Source: Sporobolomyces roseus
Lineage: Eukaryota; Basidiomycota; Microbotryomycetes; Sporidiobolales; Sporidiobolaceae
DNA length: 64,000 nucleotides
NCBI GenBank assembly: GCA_016617785.1
Contig: JADILM010000011.1
Coordinates: forward strand, 310,001 to 374,000
Direction: 5' to 3'
Shown here piece by piece: positions 11,500-21,630 of this stretch. A program made the position numbers and the translations under genes. Under the pieces are notes generated by a model that saw only the letters and a program-made list of their open reading frames with translations, was not told the DNA's origin and did no database searches. Numbering within the stretch: the first letter of the stretch is position 1; each line of letters opens with the position of its first letter.

Positions 11500-13549
11500 A
11501 TGCCTGCGATGATATCTTCTCTTCCTGCTGGTCCTTCACCATCTTCGACTCGATTCGTTCCTTCCGTACTTTGTCCTCCTCACTCTACAAAGAACAAGTC
11601 GTCTTCCCTCAACTCAACCACTTCTCGCAAAGGTGAGCTTCTCCTTCTCTTTCATCCTTCCTCCTCGCTCCTCCCCACCTCGGGATACGTTTCGACGAGG
11701 ACCTTCGTCGCTGACATCCACTTTCGTGTGATATTGGAATCGACAGCCTCGCCGCACAAGACTGGATCGACTGCTACATTAGCCTCTTTCCGACTTCCTT
11801 CGAATCCTTATCCTTCGTCTCATCACTCTCTTCCTGCGTCACGTTCCGCACCTTCGACACCTGCCGCCACACCGAGATCAACCTACTCTTACAGTCCCCA
11901 ACACTTTGTTGAATTCGAACCTTTCGTCCCTTCGCCAGCACCTCTCCCTCCTTCGCGATCACACTCCCATCTTCGTCCTCAAACTCAATACTTGCAAGTT
12001 CCTCACGTCATGTCGAGCACTTCTTCCATCCTCGATTCCGATGGAGGTTTCGAACACTTTGAGCGAGCTGGTTCGACAATGTCAGATGCGACTTACGATG
12101 GAGGTTATTCGCAACAATTCGGAGACTGTTCCGAACCTTACTATTCCTCTTCGGCACCTCGTACTTACGACGAACAATCCATTCACTCTTCGCGGGTTTC
12201 TCTCGGCAGCAAGCGATCGTGGTCGGACGCTCAATTCCAGGAGGAGGCCGCTTACAGCTACACTCCCTCGTCGCAAAAGAGATTCCGAGTCGAGCCGATT
12301 ACCCCCATCACCCCCTCATCTTCCACCTACAACTCTCACAACGCCTACTCGACTCCTTCGACAGCGACGCCTGTCGCAAGGACCCTTTCTTATGGCGCCG
12401 ATTTCTCTTCTCCCGTCCCTACTCTCGCTCGTTCGAACACCTACTCCGGACACGTAGACAGTCAACGACCGTCATCGGCTCGATCGTCCTTCTCGCAGAA
12501 CGACATGTACGGAGAGGAACTCGAAAGTTACGGTCAACCTCAGCTCAATTACTCGAATTCGAATTCGTCATCTCCTTCGACGAATGCCACTCCTTTCCTC
12601 ACTTGCACGACGGCACAATCTTCGTACTTCGACGACGCACCTTGCGACGATTACTCGCACACGCCCGGTCTTCTCGCATCTCCCGTCCTCATTCCTCAGA
12701 GTGCTCCCATCGAGCGCGGTCACTTCCAACCTTATCCTGACCTCGAGTCTACGAGCATGTCCTTATCCTACTCGCTACCTCAACCACCTCAAACATACCT
12801 CTCGACTCCTCGTCAAGGTCGAACGATTCACTCGAAGCGCGAATTCGACTACTCCTGCTCCCCCACTACTCCTCAACGAGACTACCAGTTCCAGCTCCAC
12901 TCTCCGGTTTCTCCACAGGAAGTCTCAAACCCTCCTGCTCTCGTCCCCATCCCTTCGTCGTCGACTCCTCCGAGTCTCTCTCGTCGTTCATCCTCTACCT
13001 CGAACTACACTCCGAATCAAGCTGCTCTCGTCTCGGCCGCATCGATGAACCGTCTCCTCTCTCGGTTTCAACCTACGACTCCGACAAAGGCCAATTCCTC
13101 TCCCGCAGCCGCTCGAGACGATTCACCGAAAGGTCCAGCAGTTTCAGCAGTTCACCCTCGATACCGAGTCCCTGCTCCTCCTCGAACCGCTCCTCCCAGC
13201 CCCGTCAAGACTGACAAGCTTCACACGTGTCACGAAGAAGGTTGCGGAAAGAAGTTCAAGCGATTAGAACACTTGAAACGACACGAACGTACTCACACTC
13301 AAGAGAAACCTTATGGTTGCGATATCCCAGGCTGTGGTCGTTACTTCTCGTAAGCTTGACCTCTGACTTTGCTCTCTACAGATCGACAGAAATTGACTCG
13401 TCCTCTTCATATTTGCTCTTCGCAGACGAAGTGACAACCTTGCTCAACATCGCAAAACCCACGAGAAGAACGGCAAGACTTCTCGAGCGATGGCTGCTGC
13501 CGCTGCTGCTCGTGAGAACGCCGCTCGAGTAGCCGACAACGACTACTAG
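11500..13549 (+). CDS. C2H2 zinc-finger transcription factor (two C-terminal fingers)
   Basis: Exons 11500-11632, 11747-13349 and 13426-13549 join in phase to a 619-residue protein. About 520 residues of Ser/Pro/Thr/Tyr-rich, apparently disordered sequence precede two adjacent C2H2 fingers, both C-x4-C-x12-H-x3-H. The first contains [13 protein letters not shown]; the second, split by intron 2, contains [13 protein letters not shown]. This EHLKRH / SRSDNLxQH helix pair is the arrangement seen in fungal Msn2/4-, Com2/Usv1- and related stress or metabolic regulators that bind G-rich sites. The tail is Ala-rich. Assignment to one subfamily is not possible from the fingers alone. The first intron (114 nt) is a multiple of three without stops, so a version 38 residues longer is possible. 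Confidence 0.85.
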
Positions 13550-14094
13550 AAGTCGTCGAACTCCCATCTTTCCCAACATTATATCCCCTTTCCCTCTTTT
13601 CAAGTCCCTCGCCCCTCTCCTGATCTGCCCTTCCACTCTCTGCTCTACTCACTTTGATAGTGATCAACCCAGAGATATGTGCGATTTGTTGTTTGTTCTG
13701 TGTCCTTTTTTTTAAATGCGTTCTATACCCAAACAAATCTTTACTATACCCACTTGCTCTCCCTTGGTCAGTAACAAGCTTTTGAATAGCTCACAATGAA
13801 TTACGTTTAACCTCTTTACATTCTTTGTCTGTGACTGGAAAGAGAGAGAGAAATCGAAAGCTTGCGAAGCTGCGAAGCGAAATCTAGTAGAAAATCTCGC
13901 TGAGTCGAAACCACACTCTACCTCTCTCTTACTCTCACTCTCCACATTTCAAGCAAACGATCTCATCCAGCTCAGTGACCTCTCGATAGTCTCTCTACTG
14001 CTCGTCGAGTCAGAACTACCCCCTTCAAGACAAGGAACTCGTTTTCTCCTCCTCCCACTATCTCCTCACCGCTCAACGCCAACACCCGATTACA
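13550..14094. other. Intergenic: 3' end of the C2H2 gene and promoter of the HRP1-like gene
   Basis: 545 bp between two same-strand genes. T-rich stretches around 13705-13715 may belong to the 3' end of the upstream gene, and the pyrimidine-rich 14040-14090 segment fits a leader of the next one. Nothing further was identified. Confidence 0.4.
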
Positions 14095-16746
14095 ATGGAA
14101 GGTTACGATGATCTCTACGGTGACCTCTACGTGCGTAGAGTCTGCTCTCTCCTTGCGCTCGCCTGTGTTCTGAATTGATCGCCCCCTTTCTACCGATTTA
14201 GGGTGATGAAGAAGAGAAACCTCAAACGACCTCTACGACTGCCACTGATGCCGCCAATGAATCAAAACCTTCAATCTCTTCACCACCTCCAGCGAATGCT
14301 CCCTCAACAGCAGTCAAGACTGAACCGATTTCTTCACTCCTTTCGAATGAGAATCAACACCAACAACAACAAGCGTTTGGAGGACAGCAAGGACAGCAAC
14401 AACAGCAACAACAGAATGGTGAACCTATGCATTTCGCACCGGGTTACGCTCAACAAAGGCAACAAGAGGGAAAGACGGGTGGTGTCAGACCTTCGGATAT
14501 GCCAGATGAAGGGTAAGGAACTCTTTCATATCTCGAGGAGACTCGGTCAGCTGTTCTTCGAACGCTACGACGCGAGACGAGTCAAGTTGGACATTAAGCG
14601 ATGGAAGAAGTGGGGGAAGGAAAGGATAGAATTGGATTAGACAAAGCGTCTCGTTTAGCGGGTACTAGCTAGAGTTCTTGATCTATCCACCTACCTACCT
14701 ACCTACCTACCTACTTACCTCCAAGCTCTCGCAAAACCGGTCGATTCTACCCGTATCCTTCATTACCTTGATCCCCCTCGCTATTCACGGACTTTTCCTC
14801 CTCTTTCTCTCTCTTCTGCCCTTCGTCCTTGATCACTACTTCACCTCTTACTAGCAGGGCCTCCACTTCATCGAACTTTCATTCACATGATTAGCCTTAA
14901 TAAGCATTCTAGCTAGACACCACCCTTTCAGCAGCCGCAGTACGTGATAAAGTATTTCATAGAATTGAAAAAACTGACATGCAACCTTCATCGCAACCTT
15001 CTCTCCTTGTTCTTTTCCTTCGCATCTCGGTCATCGATACTTCGTTCTCGATATCTGTGTCCATCGTGACTTACCGCCGCTCTCCGATTCTCGTGTGGAC
15101 TTGGATTCGGATTTGATCAGGAAAATGTTCATCGGAGGGTTGAACTGGGATACTACCGATGGTACGCTTCCTCTTGACATCCCATCGAAATTCCGTTCTC
15201 CTTTCCCCATGCATGTCGCTGAACAATCGCCCTCGTCGTCTTTTTTGAACAGATACCCTCAAAACTTACTTCGAACAATTCGGAACGATCACTCACTGCA
15301 CGATTATGCGAGATGTCGAATCTGGGCGATCACGTGGATTCGCTTTCTTGACTTTCGAAGATGCTGCAAGTGTCAACGCTGTTATGGCTAGGGAACATCA
15401 CCTCGACGGAAAGACCGTTAGTAGTCTCCTTCCTTGTTCCTCCTCATTCTCCTGAAAGAGCCAGCATTGACTCAAAACGATCAATGACGATTGAAATTAG
15501 ATTGATCCCAAACGAGCGATCCCACGAGCCGATTCTGCCAAAACCGACAAACTCTTCGTCCGGGCACTCCCAGCTTCGTGTACCGCAGAATCGTTCCGAC
15601 AGTACTGGAGGACGTTCGGACCGATCACGGACGCGACTCTGATGATGGACAAAGAAACGGGTAGACATCGTGGATTCGGATTCGTCAATTACGAATTGAG
15701 GGAAACTGTTGATAAAGTTTTGAACGCTGGTCCTCATTACATGGATGGGAATATGGTCAGTCTTTTCTTTCTTTCATTTCTCATTTCTCACTCTCGCGAT
15801 TTTTCGATATAAGAGCTGATTAGAAGAAAGAGGAGGGGAGGTATAGTTGGAAGTTAAGAGAGCTCAAGCGAAGGGAGAACCTAAACGATCAGATTATGGA
15901 GTAAACACTAATGCCAACACTCATTACACTCCTCAACCACAAATGCAACAACCTATGATGGGTGGAGGAGGAGGAGTCATGAATCCTGCGATGGCTGGTG
16001 GGATGGGTATGGGAGGAGGAATGGGAATGGGAGGAGGAGGGACACCTTTCGATCCTCAAGCCATGTCGAAATTCTTCAATCAAATGGGTTGGGGCGCTTG
16101 GAACCCTATGATGATGGGTATGGGAGGTATGGGAGGTATGGGAGGTATGGGTGGCATGGGACAAATGGGAGGAATGGGGGGAATGGGTCAAATGGGTCAA
16201 ATGGGAGGGATGCCAGGAATGGGAATGATGCCTGGAATGAACATGGGTGGAATGGGAATGATGGGTGGGGTTCCTCCTGTTGGATCTAGTGCAGGAGGGA
16301 TGAGTCCTGGAATGCCAATGGGAGCGGGATCTGATGCGGGAGGAGGAGATCAAGATGGGAACGCTAGTCCTGCTCCAACTAGTCAATTCACCGCTCCTAT
16401 GGCTGCTGGTGGAGGACAACAGGGTGGGATGAGAGGTGGCAGAGGAGGAGGGATGGGCGGTGGTATGCGAGGTGGAGGAAGAGGTGGAGGAACTTTCCGT
16501 CCTCCTGTGAGTTTCGAGTCTTTTCTTCTCTATATCCGATTCGTTCAAACGTCTGACTGACTCGACTTGAAAGCTCGCTCAGTCCGGTCCTGCTTCGATG
16601 AGAGGTGGAGATGAGAACGCTGGTACTGGTCCTCAACGAAACCGTGATGGAAACCAGCGATTCAACGTGAGCCTCTCCATTCCCTCTCCGGGTTCTCGAA
16701 ACCGAATTGACGATCTTGCTATCCTCTTTAGCCTTACTCTCGTTAA
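14095..16746 (+). CDS. HRP1: Hrp1/Nab4-like hnRNP with two RRM domains and Gly/Met-rich tail
   Basis: Eight exons (14095-14130, 14202-14512, 15121-15161, 15253-15416, 15501-15755, 15847-16506, 16583-16666, 16732-16746) close exactly to 521 residues. After a Gln-rich N terminus come two RRMs: RRM1 starts KMFIGGLNWDTTDDTLKTYF with RNP1 RGFAFLTF, RRM2 starts KLFVRALPASCTAESFRQYW with RNP1 RGFGFVNY. The rest is a Gly/Met-rich region (GGMGGMGGM) with RGG-type motifs, ending NPYSR. RRM order and tail match Hrp1/Nab4 of yeast, a shuttling hnRNP of cleavage factor IB in mRNA 3'-end formation; DAZAP1/Musashi-type hnRNPs share the architecture. Intron 2 (14513-15120, 608 nt) is far longer than any other intron here. 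The last exon encodes only five codons including stop. Confidence 0.88.
14690..14715 (+). repeat. (ACCT)n tetranucleotide microsatellite in intron 2 of the HRP1-like gene
   Basis: About six tandem ACCT/CTAC units (cctacctacctacctac) lie in the long second intron of the Hrp1-like gene. Confidence 0.8.
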
Positions 16747-17142
16747 GCGCCTCTGTTCTCGGCGAGCTTCGTTCTTTCGTTTTCTCTCAATCTCGTATTC
16801 CCGGAGTATTCTGCTTGAATTCTGTGTAAAAAAAGAAACCTTTTCATCTCGCTCGCTCAAGAGCATTGAACGAGAGATCTGCTGTGATTCAATAAGGAAG
16901 CAATATGATATAGCACAATGTTTGGAGAAAAAGCGAAGAAAAGCGACAGCAAAACGAAGGAGATTGAGGAAAAGTAAAGAGGGGGGGAAATGCAACTCCA
17001 TAAGTTAAGCTGAAAGGTATATGAATTGTATGTTCGATGTAGTATGTGTGCGGCGTATAAGGGGGCAAGCGAGTGAAGAGCGAAAGGATGGTCGGAAGGA
17101 AGGAAGGAAGAGAGGTTGGTGTTGTTCGAAGTCGAAATCCAT
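16747..17142. other. Convergent intergenic region, HRP1-like / kelch gene
   Basis: 396 bp between the 3' ends of converging genes. It contains A-rich stretches (16925-16990) that fit 3' UTRs and poly(A) signals. No other feature was seen. Confidence 0.4.
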
Positions 17143-19890
17143 TTATTGATCGACGAAAGGATCCGCGTTCCTTACCTTCAATCCCTTACTCGCTTTCGGT
17201 GTCGAAGGTCTCAGGATCGCCGGAATCCCATCCTCCTCTCCCTCTCCCTCACCTGATCCAACTCCCAATCCATTCCCACTCTCGCCTTGTTTCTTCCTCA
17301 AGAAGTTCTCCCAACCTTCGCCCTCCTTTCCTCCCTGTCCCTTGAAACTCGGAGCTCGGTAAGGTAATCCATAAGTAGCCGAATCATGTCCATCATCACT
17401 CGTTACCGCCAACCCAATCAACTCAACTGGAGTTCCCGGAACAGGAGGCATGATTCCACTAGTCCTCCTCATCGACAAAGTCCTTGCTGGAGAAGTATAA
17501 GAATCTCTAGAAGGCGTGAGAGGGGATGAAGGGTGTAGTGCGATAGTAGAGAGGAATGGGATTGAAGTGACGGAAGATTTCGATCGTTCTAAAACTCCAG
17601 GTCCTCCTCCATCTCGAGTTGGGGCAGGTCGTGATAATACTCCTACTCCTACTCCAGCGATTCCACGAGTCGTCGAAATCGATGATTGTCGAGAGAGTTG
17701 ACCGAGTTCGTTCACGTTGTATTCGTCGGAGAAGGGATCAATTGCTCGAATCGTACTTGCTGTGGGAGCAGGCGAAGGTAATTCGGAGATAGTGGAACCT
17801 AGGGAAAGTTGTCGAGTGTGAAGTGGTCGTGTGTACATGAGACTACTGACTAGAGGTGGACCTCCTCCAGAATTGGGACCAGAGAAAGAAGAATTCATCA
17901 TTTGTGGAGTGTCGGGGATTTTCGAACGAGAGTTGCGGGAATGACGAATGAGCACGATCGCGACTGAGAGGAGGGCGAGTGCTCCTAGGGTTCCACCGAT
18001 TGACGCGCCGAGAGTAGTCGAGGAGGGAGAAGAGGAAGAGGCGTGAGATTTAGGGGAGGACGCGAGAGGAGACGAGGAAGGGGATTGGACGATGATCATT
18101 GATGAGGAGGAGGAGGGAGGAGAGGGCACGGAGGAAGTTTGAACTTGAGGTTCAGCTTGAGATTCGATTCCCGATCCAGCTTGTTGTTGACCGGACCAAA
18201 TTCCACCTTGAGCCGTCTCAACCGGGACGATTGAAGAGGAGGATGCAGTTTGTTTGATCGAGTAAGCTTTAGGGTTTGCAATGATTTCGACTCTTTTAAC
18301 CATACTCTTCGTTCCTCCCGCAATCTCTTCGATCGGTTCAACGGTCAGACCTCTCTTCCTCCTCAATCTCCTCTTTTCCTCTCCAACAACTCCTTCATCC
18401 GCCAAAGCAGCAGAGTTCCCTTCCCAAGTATCTTTCCAACTAAAAGTCCCTTCCTCGATATCGACGGAAAGGAACCAAATTTGTTCACTAACTTTCTCTT
18501 CCCCAGCTTCTTGATCGCTCGTGATTCCGAATGAAACGATAATGTCTCGACCGAGAACTTGGGATGCGGCGTGGTAAGCGAGTTGAGGGGATAACATTGA
18601 ATCGTTTGAAATGACGAGTTTCTTCCAGATCCATTCACCTTCTCGGGAGAAGGGGGAGAGATCGGTTCGAGGAGGTGGGACGAGGAGGTAGGTATCAGAG
18701 TAGATCGATTCGGTAGCGTTTGAGGAAGGGGATAAACCTCCGTGGACTAGAATCGGGGAGGAGACGTTTTGGGCGAGAGAAGAGTTTGAGGAGGCGAGAG
18801 TGAGAGAGATCTGACCCATTCTCGAGGGAGGGATGTCACCAGTAACGTTCTAAGAAAGTACCCTCAATTATTCATTAGCTTTTCCCCAGTACTCGAGTGC
18901 GACGAGTCTTTGGCGAAGAATCGGGAAAAAAGAGTTGGTTCCACTCACTTTCGCATACCATTCCCTCGTTTCCGTATTAAACACCAACACCTTCTCCAAC
19001 GCTACCATTTCCCCCTCGGTAGTCTGTCCCCCGAAAACAACCAAACTCGTCCCATCGTCCAAAACCTCACTCGAATAATCGCTCACGGGTACATCTCCTT
19101 CCCAACCCTCTGGTACTTGCCACTTGAAGCTCTCTACCCCATTCGTCAAAGGTGAATAATGGTCGATCCCTAAATACCCGAGAGGTGAAGGGGAGAGGGA
19201 ACATGAAGAAGGATCAGAGATTCCTCCTAGAACCCAGAGGTCCGTTGAGAGAGTCGACGAGTTCGAGGTGGTGAGGAGCTGGGCTTGTCGACGACGAGGA
19301 GGAAGGCGTGGAAGGAAAGAGGGAGATGTCCAGGAAGAAGAAGGGGAAGTTAGGTTGAATGATTGAATGATTGAATCTTCCGAGGAGGGGGAGGAACAGT
19401 CTCCTTCAGTGGTTCCTCCGATTAGGTATAGGAGATCTAGACCGTAGTCTACTCCCGAGGCTACGAATGAGGTAGGTTGGAAATTTGAAGAGTAGAGAGT
19501 GGATTCGAATGGATTATTGGGGATTGCGCTCGTGGGTCGATCGGATCCATACAGGTAAGAACTGGCCAAGTTGAACTGTAAGATCGAGTTTGTAGTGATT
19601 GGCTCAGAGGAGGAGGAGGTCGAGTTTGAAAGAGTGAGTTGACCACCCAAGAGTAAGACTTGATTGAGAGGTGGTGGGAGGTATAGAGAGGCATGACCGA
19701 ATCTTCCTGAATTGAGGGGTGCGGTATAAGAAGTAGTAGTAGAGTCGTTCGAAGTCGACGAGAGGAGGGAAGAAGGAGAGGAAGAACGAGTGTTGAGTGA
19801 TGGAATGAACGCGAGGGAGGGAGTCGAGAGTGATGCGAAGAGTATGGGCAGTATCAGAGATCGCTTCTGATTATGGTACGGCCGTCTCAT
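17143..19890 (-). CDS. Kelch-repeat single-pass membrane protein
   Basis: Two exons (19890-18949 and 18849-17143, with a 99-nt intron) give 882 residues. The start at 19890 is chosen because it begins an N-terminal signal sequence (RSLILPILFASLSTPSLA); the frame extends upstream but without a signal-like start. The luminal/extracellular part carries kelch-type blades (RFGHASLYLPP, VLLLGGQ, LYLIGGTTEGD, WVLGGISD, LVVFGGQTTEGE with following VFNTETREWY, and more after the intron). A Ser-rich stalk leads to a transmembrane helix (ASIGGTLGALALLSVAIVLI), and about 270 residues of Ser/Pro-rich cytoplasmic tail follow. This layout resembles fungal membrane kelch/galactose-oxidase-like proteins of unknown ligand. 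The tail has many potential phosphosites, but no signalling domain is recognised. Confidence 0.8.
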
Positions 19891-20285
19891 CTTGCTTTCA
19901 GTGTTGTGAGAGAGTGGGAAGGAAAGAAAAAACAACCCATGTTCGGAAAATGTTGAAAGACAAAACTCCTCCAAGTCGCTCCCTTCTGCGACCGCCCACT
20001 GCTGCTCTGTGACTATACTCACAAGCAGCTTGAGCGAGTAAGCGAGAAAGTGTAAATACGGAAAAAGAGGAATTCTCAAATTGAGAGCGATATCTCACAG
20101 TATATTCGGAATCGAGGGCAAGGAATGTTCTATCCTGCACTTAATCAAGTAAATTTGGAAGAGAGTGTAGAGGTAGACGGGGAGATACGCGGACTTTGTC
20201 GACTTGTCCTTTCATCTTTGCCCAAAAATTGCCTTGCTTCCCTCCTCACTCTCACTCTCTCTCTCTCTCTCTCTCTTGCTCGAGG
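19891..20285. promoter_or_regulatory. Divergent promoter, kelch gene / USP-like fusion gene
   Basis: 395 bp between opposite start codons. A (TC)n run (about 20253-20277) sits immediately upstream of the plus-strand ATG, as is common for pyrimidine-rich leaders in fungi. No defined regulatory site was recognised. Confidence 0.5.
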
Positions 20286-21596
20286 ATGGCGGCACCACCT
20301 CCTCTGACCTCGGAGCAACAGTCAACCTACAATGCACTCTCAGAGATGGGATTCACTTCAATTCAATCCAAACATGCTGCCATTGTCCGTCTCTCTTCTC
20401 TCTCTCTCTCTGTCTCTCTCCCTAGCTCTCACTAATCATTCTGCAATGAAATAGAGATTCGGTAGTAAAACAGAAGAAGCGATCAATTGGTTATTCGAGA
20501 ATCCAGATTTAACTCTTCCAGATGACTTTCGACCCTCGACTCCAAACGATCAACCACCACCTTTGATCAGTATAGACGATCAAGATGACCTACCGCACCC
20601 TAGTACGATCGGAATGGGAGGAAGAAGGAATGATGAGAATGTAGCCCCTCCAACTTCACCTCACACAGCAACGACAGATCTACCACCTGCATACGACTCA
20701 ACTATTCCTTCAATAGCAGAAAAGACCTCCCCTTCCTCTACTTCATCAAACGCTAAACTTCTCCCTGCTCACTACAGTGAGTTCTCTCTTTCTTCCTTCG
20801 TTCCCTGCAATCCTCACTAACGCTCTTCTGCTCCCAACAGTCCCACCCTCCAAACCCGACATTGACCTAACCCGAGACGAAAATTATCCATTCTATCCTT
20901 CCACCTCAACTCAACAACTTCTAACAAACACTTCCGACACTCTTTCAAAAGAAGATCAAGATTTACAAAGAGCGATTCAAGAATCCACTTGCCTCAACAC
21001 TTCCTACGCATCAGGAGGAGGAGGAGGATTGGAAGTCGGACAACCAGGAGGAGGTGGAGGTGGAGGTGGAGGAGGGGGAGAGGATGATTTAGATAAAGCT
21101 TTGAAATTGAGTATGGCAAGTTTAGGGAGTCAAGAAGGTGATCAACCAGAATTATCATCATCAGTACTCGATTCAATTCCCGCTATTGAACGTCTCCGAG
21201 ATTCTCTCGAAACGTTGCGTGTCCTTTCCCTCCTTTTCTCTCCACTAAAAGGAAATGATGGCTAATTTTCGTGTTTCTGTAGTCCGGTTCTATTGAGATC
21301 GAATTCACCCTTGATGTCTTCATTATCGAGTTACCTACAATGTCTCTATTCGATTCAAAGTTGGAGGAATCATATCATGGGTTGGAGGAGGAGGAAACGT
21401 AAGAATCAAGTAGAGGAGGAGGAGGGAGAAGGGATGTTGGTTGATTTTGGCCAAGACGAAGTAGAAGAAGATGAGGAAGGAGAAGGGTTTGAAGGGTATT
21501 GGAAAGGTGATGGATCATTAGGAGGATTTGGCGGAGGTGGTAGTGAAGAGGAACAGAGATTGAATCGTACGTTTTCTTTCCCTCTTTTCTTTTCCA

Positions 21597-21630
<34 letters not shown>

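Noticed and set aside
15889..16548. 219-residue minus-strand frame rich in His and Ser
   Set aside because: It is the antisense shadow of the Gly/Met-rich exon of the HRP1-like gene; its composition follows directly from GGN/ATG codons.
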